64,000 bases of DNA. Source: ZC4RG29 sp035304385 (GTDB lineage: Bacteria > Bacteroidota > Bacteroidia > Cytophagales > Cyclobacteriaceae). Below are positions 8,264 through 16,700 of the stretch, one piece after another. The notes under the pieces are model-generated. The model was not told the DNA's origin and did not search any database. It was given only the letters and a program-made list of their open reading frames with translations. A program made the position numbers and the translations under genes. How positions within the stretch are numbered: the stretch's first letter is position 1; the number at the start of each line of letters is the position of its first letter. The stretch lies in assembly GCA_035304385.1 (NCBI GenBank), contig DATGQD010000026.1, forward strand, positions 24,954 through 88,953, given 5' to 3'.

Positions 8264-9437
8264 GATTCCGCTGATGTTCTTTGCCCTGGCGGCGTGTTTT
8301 GGCCTATTGCTTCGGTGGCACGTTGTCCATCCGTTAGATTGGGTGCACTATCCTTATATGTTGCATGCACATTCCCATCTTATGTTCCTGGGATGGGTGA
8401 CCAATGCGCTTGTGATTTTTGGAATTGAAGCCTATGTCGCCGATACGAAAGCACGGTGGTATCGGCGGGTATTCTACTGGCTGCAGGCTTTGCTTGTAGG
8501 AATGGCAGTGAGTTTCCCACTCCAGGGCTACGGCGTGGCATCCATTGTGTTGTCGACGCTCCATACAGGTTTGATTGTAGTGCTGTCGATCCGATTTTTT
8601 CGCGACACGAAATCGTCGGCAAGTACTGCCTCCCTGTGGTACATGCGCATCGCGCTCGTCTACTTCCTAGTGTCGGCTGTCGGTCCGATTGCCATCGGCG
8701 GTACAAGCGCAACGGGTTTGGGCCAGACCAAATGGTACTACCTGTCTGTCTACTACTATCTGCACTTTCAGTATAATGGCTTCTTCACCTTCGGCGGAAT
8801 CGCGGTGTTGCTCCATCTCCTGGAGAAAAGGGGCATTTTGTTTAACATCGTGGAAGCACGCCGGGCAGGAAGATACCTCGCAATCGCCTGCGTACCGGCG
8901 TACCTCTTGTCGACGCTCTGGACGGATCCGGGCATCGTCTTCAACGCTATAGGGTTTTTTGCAGCCGTACTGCAGATTATATCGCTGTGGCTGCTGGTGA
9001 AATGCCTGCGTCCCGCCACCCGCGAGATCGCGTCCAAGGCCGATCGTCTAACTATCTACCTGCTTGTAATTGGATTGATATCCTACGGAATTAAGCTTTT
9101 CGCGCAATGGCTATCAGCGTTTCCATCTGTGGCGCATCTCGCTTTTGCCAACCGGCCCTACGTGATGGCCTATCTTCACCTTGTTCTCATCGGCACGATC
9201 ACCCTGCCCTTATTGGTGTGGTACCACGAGCGCTTGCTGTTTGGGCGGCTGGGGCGTACCGCGGTTGCCGTTTTTGTTGTCGGCTTCCTGTCCACTGAGG
9301 TCATATTGATGCTCATGCCGTCGGCGCCCTATCTGGGTCCAGGCCTTGGTGGCACTATGGGGATGGCGATATTGGTTGCATCCGTAATCCTGGTGGCCGG
9401 TGTAATCCTTTTGCTGGCGTCAACCCGGAAAACCTGA
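8238..9437 (+). CDS. Histidine-rich polytopic membrane protein, haem-copper-oxidase-like in outline
   Basis: 399 residues with about 12 predicted membrane helices. Conserved-looking helix histidines include HAHSH (H43, H45, H47), H176 in YYYLHFQYNG, H193 and H314 in YLHLVLIG. Spaced helix histidines like these suggest haem or copper ligands, and the aromatic YYYLHFQYNG resembles helices of cbb3-type subunit I, but the full signature is absent. Its start overlaps the NnrS-like gene by 26 bp, implying translational coupling and possibly a two-protein complex. I do not recognise the family with certainty. Alternative: a second NnrS-related protein or an uncharacterised quinol-linked enzyme. Confidence 0.6.
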   Translation: MHVAKGLYRIPLMFFALAACFGLLLRWHVVHPLDWVHYPYMLHAHSHLMFLGWVTNALVIFGIEAYVADTKARWYRRVFYWLQALLVGMAVSFPLQGYGVASIVLSTLHTGLIVVLSIRFFRDTKSSASTASLWYMRIALVYFLVSAVGPIAIGGTSATGLGQTKWYYLSVYYYLHFQYNGFFTFGGIAVLLHLLEKRGILFNIVEARRAGRYLAIACVPAYLLSTLWTDPGIVFNAIGFFAAVLQIISLWLLVKCLRPATREIASKADRLTIYLLVIGLISYGIKLFAQWLSAFPSVAHLAFANRPYVMAYLHLVLIGTITLPLLVWYHERLLFGRLGRTAVAVFVVGFLSTEVILMLMPSAPYLGPGLGGTMGMAILVASVILVAGVILLLASTRKT

Positions 9438-9456
9438 CAAATCGTAACAACTTCTA

Positions 9457-9500
9457 TGACGTGTATCATGTTTTTTCACTTTGCGTCGACGATACCTTTG
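9457..9500 (+). promoter_or_regulatory. hemN promoter: Crp/Fnr-type dyad plus -7 box
   Basis: The dyad ATGAC-GTGT-ATCAT (9456-9469, centre 9462.5) is followed by a perfect Bacteroidota -7 box TACCTTTG at 9493-9500. Centre to -7 distance is 30.5 bp, one more than at the other sites. The predicted transcription start falls at about 9506, essentially on the ATG at 9505. Confidence 0.7.
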
Positions 9501-9504
9501 TCGT

Positions 9505-10869
9505 ATGCAAGTGCCCACCTTCGAGCAGTTGATCCGGAAGTATGATGTTCCGGTACCCCGATACACCAGCTATCCGACAGTCCCGCATTGGAATACGAAA
9601 GATTTTGATCTCACCTCGTGGCATCGGGCTGTAAAGCGGGCATTCGATGAATCGAACGACGAAAAAGGCATCAGTCTCTATATTCACCTTCCCTTCTGCG
9701 AAAGTCTGTGTACATACTGCGCCTGCAACACGCGGATAACCCGCAATCATGCTGTCGAAGAACGTTACATCGCTGCGGTGATCGGAGAATGGAAAGCGTA
9801 CCTGAAGTTGTTCGGGAGACGGCCGAAGGTGCGTGAGCTGCATCTCGGGGGAGGCACGCCTACGTTCTTTAGTCCCGAAAACCTCGACCGACTGTTGACC
9901 CTGTTATTGGAACAAGCCGATATCCATCCGGCGCCGGAGTTCGGGTTTGAAGGCCATCCAAACAACACGACCAGGGCGCACCTGGAGGCGCTGCGGTCGT
10001 TCGGCTTTCGTCGCGTAAGCTTTGGTGTCCAGGATTTGGACGAGCGGGTACAACGGGCCATCAACCGGATACAACCGTTTGAGAATGTCGAGCTTGTAAC
10101 GAATCAAAGTCGGGATCTTGGATATAAGTCAATTTCTTTTGACCTGATCTACGGACTGCCGTACCAGACGCTGGAGTCCGTAACGAAAACACTCGAAAGC
10201 GTCATCTCACTCAGGCCCGACCGGATTGCGTTTTACAGCTATGCCCATGTGCCGTGGATGCGGCCCGGGCAGCGTGGCTACGAAGATGCGGACTTGCCTT
10301 CCGATGTTACGAAACGCGCGCTCTATGAGCAGGGGCGTAAGATGTTCGACGCGGCGGGTTATAAAGAGATCGGGATGGACCACTTTGCGCTGCCTCACGA
10401 TGCGCTGTCTCACGCGAAGACGCAGGGGACACTGCATCGCAACTTTATGGGATACACGACCTCCCATACGGACTTGCTGATTGGCCTGGGTACTTCGGCC
10501 ATCAGCGATGCACGGTATGCGTATGCTCAGAATGAGAAAGTCGTGGAGAAGTATACACAGTGTGTCTTGGAAGGAGGCTTTGCGATAGCGCGCGGACACA
10601 TCCAATCTCCTGAGGACCTGCGCTTACGGCGCGCAATTATAGACATAGCCTGCAATGGAGTGGTGTCATGCGAACAACTGGCCCGAACTGCTGGCCAGGA
10701 AGCATTCCGCCAATTAAAAGAGATGGAACAGGAAGGATTGGTAGAGTTTGCGCCAGAAGGGCTTGTCGTTACCGACCGGGGGAGGGCGTTCATCCGGAAC
10801 ATTTGCAGCGTCCTTGACCCTCATATGAAAAAGTCATTGTCGCGAGATGTATTCAGCAAGGCGATATAA
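9505..10869 (+). CDS. hemN: Oxygen-independent coproporphyrinogen III oxidase
   Basis: Radical-SAM enzyme making protoporphyrinogen IX from coproporphyrinogen III without oxygen, in the cytoplasm. The 4Fe-4S motif CESLCTYC (C-x3-C-x2-C) is near residue 68 and the glycine-rich LHLGGGTPTF follows. The opening VPRYTSYPT is characteristic of true HemN rather than HemW. The ATG at 9505 (MQVPTF) gives about 454 residues, normal for the family. The promoter region carries a Crp/Fnr-type dyad, so haem supply is probably raised with N2O respiration. The mRNA may be leaderless given the -7 box at 9493-9500. Confidence 0.93.
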   Translation: MQVPTFEQLIRKYDVPVPRYTSYPTVPHWNTKDFDLTSWHRAVKRAFDESNDEKGISLYIHLPFCESLCTYCACNTRITRNHAVEERYIAAVIGEWKAYLKLFGRRPKVRELHLGGGTPTFFSPENLDRLLTLLLEQADIHPAPEFGFEGHPNNTTRAHLEALRSFGFRRVSFGVQDLDERVQRAINRIQPFENVELVTNQSRDLGYKSISFDLIYGLPYQTLESVTKTLESVISLRPDRIAFYSYAHVPWMRPGQRGYEDADLPSDVTKRALYEQGRKMFDAAGYKEIGMDHFALPHDALSHAKTQGTLHRNFMGYTTSHTDLLIGLGTSAISDARYAYAQNEKVVEKYTQCVLEGGFAIARGHIQSPEDLRLRRAIIDIACNGVVSCEQLARTAGQEAFRQLKEMEQEGLVEFAPEGLVVTDRGRAFIRNICSVLDPHMKKSLSRDVFSKAI

Positions 10870-10997
10870 AATGCAGCAAGCAGCAGGGTTCCCGCGCACG
10901 AAATCGTTGTCAGATAATTTTTTCGGGCTGGCATCAAACAGCCTCAACGTGACGTTGGTTGAACCAAAACTTTGCCTTAATTTAGGTAGGCAGCATG

Positions 10998-11040
10998 TGA
11001 TCTCAGTCATAAATCAAACGTCTCTCCGGAAGTAGTTTCG
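10998..11040 (+). promoter_or_regulatory. cytochrome c-nosZ promoter: Crp/Fnr-type dyad plus -7 box
   Basis: Dyad TGAT-CTCA-GTCA at 10998-11009 (centre 11003.5) and a -7 box TAGTTTCG at 11033-11040, one base off TAnnTTTG. The centre to -7 distance is 29.5 bp, placing the dyad near -41.5 relative to a start at about 11045. It lies in the 194-bp gap before the cytochrome gene. Confidence 0.7.
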
Positions 11041-11063
11041 TACCTGAAAACACGTCAACAACT

Positions 11064-11570
11064 ATGAACAAATCAGCAATCTCATCTGGCACAATCATGA
11101 TCAAGGCTAGTGTACTCGTCTTTGTGATGGCCCTGGTATTCTCCGGCTGTAAGCCTGACCGCCCTGGGTCGCAATCCGCAACTTCGGCCGGCGAGGATGA
11201 ATCCTCCGCAGTGGCGGAAAATGCGGACCCTGCCAAGGGCATCGGCCCCGTGCAGCATGTGACGCTCCATACTCCGCTCGAGCAAGAACGTATTGTGCGG
11301 GGGGAAGCGATCTACGAAATGAAATGTCAGGCTTGCCACAGACTGGATGAAACGCGCATTGTTGGACCGGGATGGGCCGGCGTGACGAAGCGCAGGACAC
11401 CTGAATGGATCATGAACATGATCACCAATGTGGACGTAATGCTGGACAATGATCCGGAAGCCCAGAAGTTGTTGGAGCTCTGTCTTACGCGTATGCCAAA
11501 TCAAAATGTTTCTGTCGGCGACGCCCGCGACCTCCTGGAATTTATGCGGAAGAACGACGGAGAAGAATAG
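11064..11570 (+). CDS. Class I cytochrome c, probable lipoprotein of the nos cluster
   Basis: 168 residues. The N-terminus has a hydrophobic stretch ending FSGC, a likely lipoprotein signal; ATG 11064 is used, with ATG 11097 possible. One haem-binding motif CQACH near residue 91 and a distal methionine in TRMPN near 150 define a mono-haem class I cytochrome c. It sits 24 bp before nosZ and shares its promoter, so it most likely passes electrons to N2O reductase from the quinol pool. Small c-type cytochromes beside nosZ are typical of clade II nos clusters. Confidence 0.88.
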   Translation: MNKSAISSGTIMIKASVLVFVMALVFSGCKPDRPGSQSATSAGEDESSAVAENADPAKGIGPVQHVTLHTPLEQERIVRGEAIYEMKCQACHRLDETRIVGPGWAGVTKRRTPEWIMNMITNVDVMLDNDPEAQKLLELCLTRMPNQNVSVGDARDLLEFMRKNDGEE

Positions 11571-11594
11571 GACCAAACTGACAATCAAAAATAT

Positions 11595-13577
11595 ATGAAG
11601 ACAACATTTAAGCTCGCAGCAACGCTCATAGTGTGCGGACTGCTTGCTGTCGCCTCCGGGTGCCGGCCAAAAGGCCCTGGTGAAATGGCGATGGGTGACG
11701 CAGCAAGTAAAGTGTACGTGCCGCCCGGACAATATGACGAATTCTACAACATCGTGTCCGGGGGATTCAACGGCCAGATCGGAGTGTATGGCATTCCATC
11801 GGGCCGACTGCTAAAGATTCTGCCTGTATTCTCCGTCGCACCGGAAAACGGCTACGGCTACAGCGAGGAGACCAAACCTATGCTGAATACTACGCATGGC
11901 TTTGTGCCCTGGGATGACTTGCACCACATCGCGCTGTCGACTACCGACGGCGTGCATGACGGACGCTGGGCGTTTGCCAATGCCAACAACACGCCGCGCG
12001 TTGCCCGGGTTAATCTGCGGACGTTTAAGACCGACGAGATCCTGGAAATTCCAAACAGCGGCGGTAACCACTCTTCACCTTTCATTACAGAGAACACAGA
12101 GTACGTGATCGCGGGTACGCGTTTCAGTATTCCGATGGACAACAAGGACGTGCCCATCAGCTCCTACAAAGACAATTTCAAGGGATCGATTTCCTTTATC
12201 AAGGTTGACTCCGTGTCGGGAGAGATGAGCATCGCATTTCAACTCAGAACACCGGGCTTTAATTTCGACCTGAGCCGCGGTGGAAAGGGACCTTCGCACG
12301 ATTGGTTCTTTTTCTCGTGCTACAATACTGAAATGGCGTATACACTCCTTGAAGTTAACGCGTCGCAAAACGACAAGGACTTTATCATGGCCGTTAACTG
12401 GAAGAAGGCCGAAGAACTGGCCGCACAGGGAGAGGGGACCATGGAAAACGTAGAGTATGTCCATAACGTCTTTGACGAACGGACGCACACGGCCTCTTCA
12501 ACCGTAAAACGCGGTGTGCGCGTGTTGGATATTACGGAATACCCGGAGCTGGTGTACTTCATCCCGTGTCCGAAGTCTCCGCACGGTTGTGATGTCGACC
12601 CAACGGGTGAATATATAGTGGGAAGTGGCAAACTCGCAGCAACGATGCCGGTGTTCTCTTTCACGAAGTTCCAGAATGCGATAGCCAATCAGGACTTTGA
12701 AGGCGACTTCTCAGGTGTGCCTGTGCTTCGCTATGAGTCCGTTCTCCACGGAGAAGTTGAGAAGCCCGGCCTCGGTCCGTTGCACACCGAGTTCGACGGC
12801 AACGGCAATGCCTATACTTCCATGTTCGTATCGTCCGAGATCGTAAAATGGAATCTGGAGACACTTGAGGTCCTGGACCGTGTGCCTACCTACTATTCGA
12901 TCGGACACTTGAGCATTCCGGGTGGTCCTACCGCCAAACCTTACGGCAAATATGTTATCGCTTACAATAAGATCACGAAAGACCGCTATCTGCCGACGGG
13001 GCCTGAGCTGGCACACTCCGCTCAGCTGTACGACATCTCCGGAGACAAGATGCAGCTGCTGCTCGACTTCCCCACGACAGGAGAGCCGCACTATGCTGAG
13101 GCTATCCCCGCGAGTTTGATACAAGAGAACGTGGCCAAATTTTATCGTCTCGAAGACAACGAGCACCCTTACGCTGCGAAGGGTGAGGGGCAAACCCGCG
13201 TTGAACGCAACGGTAAGGAAGTCCACGTGTATATGACTGCGATCCGGTCTCACCTTACCCCTGACAATATCGAAGGGGTGCGCGTTGGCGACGAGGTGTA
13301 CTTTCACGTCACAAACCTCGAGCAGGATTGGGACGTTCCCCACGGCTTTGCCATCAAGGGCGCCCTGAATGCGGAAATACTCGTTATGCCAGGCGAAACA
13401 CAGACGTTGAAATGGATACCCCAGGAGACCGGTGTTTATCCGTTCTACTGCACCGACTTTTGCTCGGCGCTGCACCAGGAAATGTCCGGGTACATCAGGA
13501 TATCTGCAGCAAACAGCAATACACCACTTAAGTTCTCGACCGGTGTGATCGAGGACGAGGGTGGGGCCGGACAATGA
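11595..13577 (+). CDS. nosZ: Nitrous-oxide reductase, clade II
   Basis: Copper enzyme that reduces N2O to N2 outside the cytoplasmic membrane. 660 residues. The signal is Sec-type, not Tat, and ends ASGC (C23), suggesting a lipid anchor; this is the clade II pattern. The seven-bladed propeller shows histidine motifs for the CuZ centre (DDLHH, GGNHSS, HGCDVDP, GPLHTEFD, GEPHYAEA). The C-terminal cupredoxin has the CuA ligands in FYCTDFCSALHQEM (C619, C623, H627, M630). It lies between the cytochrome c and the nos accessory genes, with the regulated promoter upstream of the cytochrome. Confidence 0.97.
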   Translation: MKTTFKLAATLIVCGLLAVASGCRPKGPGEMAMGDAASKVYVPPGQYDEFYNIVSGGFNGQIGVYGIPSGRLLKILPVFSVAPENGYGYSEETKPMLNTTHGFVPWDDLHHIALSTTDGVHDGRWAFANANNTPRVARVNLRTFKTDEILEIPNSGGNHSSPFITENTEYVIAGTRFSIPMDNKDVPISSYKDNFKGSISFIKVDSVSGEMSIAFQLRTPGFNFDLSRGGKGPSHDWFFFSCYNTEMAYTLLEVNASQNDKDFIMAVNWKKAEELAAQGEGTMENVEYVHNVFDERTHTASSTVKRGVRVLDITEYPELVYFIPCPKSPHGCDVDPTGEYIVGSGKLAATMPVFSFTKFQNAIANQDFEGDFSGVPVLRYESVLHGEVEKPGLGPLHTEFDGNGNAYTSMFVSSEIVKWNLETLEVLDRVPTYYSIGHLSIPGGPTAKPYGKYVIAYNKITKDRYLPTGPELAHSAQLYDISGDKMQLLLDFPTTGEPHYAEAIPASLIQENVAKFYRLEDNEHPYAAKGEGQTRVERNGKEVHVYMTAIRSHLTPDNIEGVRVGDEVYFHVTNLEQDWDVPHGFAIKGALNAEILVMPGETQTLKWIPQETGVYPFYCTDFCSALHQEMSGYIRISAANSNTPLKFSTGVIEDEGGAGQ

Positions 13578-13608
13578 TGCGGCACACAGCAAAAAATGGA
13601 TGAATGAC

Positions 13609-13641
13609 TTCACCCCTGGGGCAACAGCGCCCCGGGGTGAA
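13609..13641 (+). promoter_or_regulatory. Strong stem-loop after nosZ
   Basis: TTCACCCC (13609-13616), a bulged T and GGGGC (13618-13622) pair with GCCCC (13629-13633) and GGGGTGAA (13634-13641): 13 paired bases, one bulge, loop AACAGC. No T-run follows, so it is not a standard terminator. It lies 31 bp after the nosZ stop and 48 bp before the next gene. It may protect the 3' end of the nosZ message or lower read-through into the accessory genes. Confidence 0.65.
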
Positions 13642-13689
13642 GATTTCTCCTACGTTAGCCGAACAGATTCCGCGAACAAAAGTTATACA

Positions 13690-14271
13690 ATGCAAAAGCT
13701 CAGACCAGTGACTCGTATTACGATAGCCATATCGGCGCTCCTGCTAACCTCCGCATACTTCGTCCCCCTCTGGCAAATCCTGATGTGGGCGCCGCAATAT
13801 CCGGAAGGATTGGAGATGAAGATATGGATAAGCGATATCACGGGCGACGTCAAGATCATCAGCGCCCTCAATCACTACATCGGCATGAGGCATATCGACG
13901 TCAGCATGTTTCCTGAGTTCAAGTATATGATCTACATCGTGGCGTTCCTGATCGGTGTTGGATTGCTGGCAGCGATCGTCAACAGAAGGGCTGCGCTGGT
14001 CACTTATGCGGCGCTGCTTGTGGTGGGAGGCATTGCGGCGCTGGTCGACTTTTATCTCTGGGGTTACGACTACGGTCACAACCTGGACCCCAATGCGCCC
14101 ATTGTAGTACCGGGGATGGCGTATCAACCCCCCGTAATCGGAACGAAGCAGTTGCTGAATTTTACCGCATTCTCCGGCCCGGACATCGGCGGCTGGATTT
14201 TTCTCGTCGCTGGTCTGCTTGCAATCGGCGCCCTTGTATATGAAATAGTTTTGTCACGAAGAAAAGCATGA
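13690..14271 (+). CDS. Membrane protein of clade II nos clusters
   Basis: 193 residues from ATG 13690 (MQKLRPVTR). An open frame reaches further upstream to 13561 but crosses the nosZ stop and the stem-loop, and lacks hydrophobic character, so this start is preferred. Four hydrophobic segments, with a loop rich in H and M (NHYIGMRHIDVSMFPEF) facing one side and another with DYGHNLDP. Its place between nosZ and nosL, with a 4-bp overlap with nosL, suggests a role in copper handling or electron supply to NosZ. No biochemical function can be assigned from sequence alone. Confidence 0.75.
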   Translation: MQKLRPVTRITIAISALLLTSAYFVPLWQILMWAPQYPEGLEMKIWISDITGDVKIISALNHYIGMRHIDVSMFPEFKYMIYIVAFLIGVGLLAAIVNRRAALVTYAALLVVGGIAALVDFYLWGYDYGHNLDPNAPIVVPGMAYQPPVIGTKQLLNFTAFSGPDIGGWIFLVAGLLAIGALVYEIVLSRRKA

Positions 14272-14702
14272 GAGCATTTGTCCTGATCCTATCGTCAACC
14301 GCGCTGTTGTATTCCTGCAGTGTCAAACCCGAACCGCTGAACTATGGTGTTGATGCATGTCATACCTGTAAGATGACGCTGGTCGATACCAAATTCGGAG
14401 GGGAAGTGGTGACGACTAAAGGGAAGATCTTTACGTTCGACGACATGAATTGTATGGTGAACTTTCTCAATTCTGGGGAGGTGAATGAACGAGACGTGGC
14501 GTTTAAGCTGGTGGTGGACTATGCCACGCCCGAAAAGCTTATCCCGGCCGGCGATGCCTTCTATGTGAAGTCTGAGCAGATTCGTTCGCCGATGGCAAGC
14601 GAGGTCGCTGCCTTCGAAACCCGGGATATCATGCAGCAACATTTGCGCGAATGGAAAGGCATATATTTAACGTGGGGAGAATTGGTTACTGAGTTCAAGT
14701 GA
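14268..14702 (+). CDS. nosL: NosL copper-binding lipoprotein
   Basis: 144-residue outer-facing lipoprotein with signal ending LLYSC (C16). The family core is DACHTCKMTLVD (about residues 29-40) and FDDMNCMVNFL, with Cys and Met residues suited to bind Cu(I). NosL delivers copper to NosZ with the NosDFY ABC system. Start ATG 14268 overlaps the stop of the preceding gene, and its own end overlaps the GTG of nosD, so the operon is tightly packed and translationally coupled. Confidence 0.93.
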   Translation: MRAFVLILSSTALLYSCSVKPEPLNYGVDACHTCKMTLVDTKFGGEVVTTKGKIFTFDDMNCMVNFLNSGEVNERDVAFKLVVDYATPEKLIPAGDAFYVKSEQIRSPMASEVAAFETRDIMQQHLREWKGIYLTWGELVTEFK

Positions 14703-15982
14703 GACAGCGAATTGACGAATGGTTTGGGCGGAGAAGGTGGTTGAACCGACTTGTAAGTGTGGTGGTGGTGATGGCGGTGCTGTATACGAATACGTATGCC
14801 GGAACCATCCGTGTCGGACCAGCGGAAGCCATCAAATCCATTCGTGACGCCATCAGCAGTGCACGGCCCGGTGATACCGTACTCGTTTTTGGGGGGCTGT
14901 ACCAGGAAGGCAATTTACGCGTTGAAAAGCCCCTGGTGTTGCTCGGAAAAGATGAGCCCATACTCGACGGCGAACGCCAGTATGAGATATTGACGATAGC
15001 GTCGCCCGATGTAACCGTTGCCGGATTTGTCTTTAAGAATACAGGCCGTGCCAGCATGCACGATCTGGCAGCGGTAAAGCTGCTCAACGTCTCCCGTGTT
15101 ACCGTCCGGGACAACCGGTTTGAGGACGTCTTCTTCGGGATCTACCTTTCTAATTCGTCTCATTCGCGTGTGAGCAACAACACACTGCAGGCCACGCCCG
15201 GTAACGAACAGAATACCGGCAACGGAATCCACGCCTGGAAATCCAATCATATCACCATCGATAGTAACGTGGTCAGGGGCCACCGTGATGGTATTTATTT
15301 CGAGTTCGTGACGTCGTCGACGATACAGGACAACCTGACCGAAAATAACATCCGGTATGGGCTTCACTTTATGTTCTCCCATGACAATGAATATCTCCAC
15401 AACCAGTTCCTTCGCAACGGTGCGGGCGTCGCGGTGATGTACACCCGGAATGTGCGTATGGTGAATAACACGTTCGGCGACAACTGGGGACCTGCGTCGT
15501 ACGGACTTCTGCTGAAAGACATCAGGGATAGTGAGGTGAAGGGCAATACCTTTGTGCGGAACTCGGCAGGCATATTTATGGAAGGCAGCAGCCGGATCAC
15601 ATTCCAGGAGAACGCCTTCACGTCGAATGGCTATGCCGTACGGTTACAGGCAAGCTGCGACAACAATACGTTTGAGCGAAACAATTTCTCATCAAATACC
15701 TTTGATATCGTCACCAACGGATCGCTGGTATTGAATACGATCAGCAATAATTACTGGGACCGGTATGAAGGGTATGATCTCGACCGTGACAACACCGGCG
15801 ACGTACCCTATCGACCTGTCAGCATGTATAGCATGATTGTAGAGCGAATGCCGGTTGCCGTCTTGTTATGGCGCAGCTTCCTGGTGTTCTTACTCGACCG
15901 CGCCGAGCGGGCCATGCCCGCGATGACGCCGGTGAACCTTGAAGACAGTGCCCCATCAATGAAGCCTCATGATCTCGGTTGA
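14699..15982 (+). CDS. nosD: NosD periplasmic maturation protein
   Basis: 427 residues, exported (hydrophobic stretch ~18-33 after a basic N-terminus). The body is a right-handed parallel beta-helix of NosD/PbH1 repeats rich in N and G (NTFGDNWGP, NNFSSNTFD). NosD works with the NosFY ABC transporter in building the CuZ site of NosZ. The start is a GTG overlapping the nosL stop. A hydrophobic segment near residues 380-395 may contact the membrane. It overlaps nosF by 14 bp. Confidence 0.93.
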   Translation: MRQRIDEWFGRRRWLNRLVSVVVVMAVLYTNTYAGTIRVGPAEAIKSIRDAISSARPGDTVLVFGGLYQEGNLRVEKPLVLLGKDEPILDGERQYEILTIASPDVTVAGFVFKNTGRASMHDLAAVKLLNVSRVTVRDNRFEDVFFGIYLSNSSHSRVSNNTLQATPGNEQNTGNGIHAWKSNHITIDSNVVRGHRDGIYFEFVTSSTIQDNLTENNIRYGLHFMFSHDNEYLHNQFLRNGAGVAVMYTRNVRMVNNTFGDNWGPASYGLLLKDIRDSEVKGNTFVRNSAGIFMEGSSRITFQENAFTSNGYAVRLQASCDNNTFERNNFSSNTFDIVTNGSLVLNTISNNYWDRYEGYDLDRDNTGDVPYRPVSMYSMIVERMPVAVLLWRSFLVFLLDRAERAMPAMTPVNLEDSAPSMKPHDLG

Positions 15983-16697
15983 TAACATAACAAAAGTATT
16001 CGGGCGGCTTAAAGCCCTGGACGACGTATCCCTGGACTTGACCCGGGGAAGGAGCTATGCACTCATTGGCCCCAACGGATCGGGCAAGACCACGCTGATC
16101 AAGTGCATTCTGGGGCTGGTCGTTCCCACATCAGGTGATATCCTTTTCGAAGGCAAGAGCACCCGGGGAGACTGGCGGTACAGAGAAAAGGTGGGCTATA
16201 TGCCGCAGATCGGACGGTACCCGGAGAATATGCGGATCGGTCAGCTCATCGATATGATGAAGAACATCAGAAAGCCCACGCAAGATACCGACGATGAACT
16301 CATCGAAGCGTTTGCCCTGCACAAGATGATGGACAAGCGCATGCACGCGTTATCAGGAGGTACACGTCAGAAGGTGAGTGCCGCGTTGGCGTTTCTGTTT
16401 CATGCTCCGGTGTTGATCCTGGACGAACCCACGGCAGGGCTTGACCCGGTGTCGGTGGAGATTCTGAAGGAGAAAGTGCTCCGGGAGAAGCGGCTGGGCA
16501 AATTGATCGTCATTAGCTCGCATATTCTCAGTGATCTGGAGGACCTGACAAGCGAGGTGATATACATGTATGAGGGAAGCGTGCAGTTCAACGATACGAT
16601 CGATGCGCTGAAACGTGATACCAATGAAACGAAACTGTCGAAGGCTATTGCCACGCTTATTCGTCAGCGCGACTTGATCCATTCTGTAGCAGATTGA
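15969..16697 (+). CDS. nosF: NosF ABC-transporter ATPase
   Basis: 242-residue cytoplasmic ATPase. Walker A GPNGSGKTT (from residue 35), signature LSGGTRQKVS, Walker B LILDEPTAGLDP and a switch histidine in ISSHIL are all present. It powers the NosDFY complex needed for CuZ assembly. It overlaps nosD by 14 bp and is 3 bp from nosY. Confidence 0.94.
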   Translation: MISVDNITKVFGRLKALDDVSLDLTRGRSYALIGPNGSGKTTLIKCILGLVVPTSGDILFEGKSTRGDWRYREKVGYMPQIGRYPENMRIGQLIDMMKNIRKPTQDTDDELIEAFALHKMMDKRMHALSGGTRQKVSAALAFLFHAPVLILDEPTAGLDPVSVEILKEKVLREKRLGKLIVISSHILSDLEDLTSEVIYMYEGSVQFNDTIDALKRDTNETKLSKAIATLIRQRDLIHSVAD

Positions 16698-16700
16698 GCC

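Noticed and set aside
13561..13689. N-terminal extension of the membrane protein after nosZ
   Set aside because: It crosses the nosZ stop and the stem-loop and adds 43 residues with no signal or helix.
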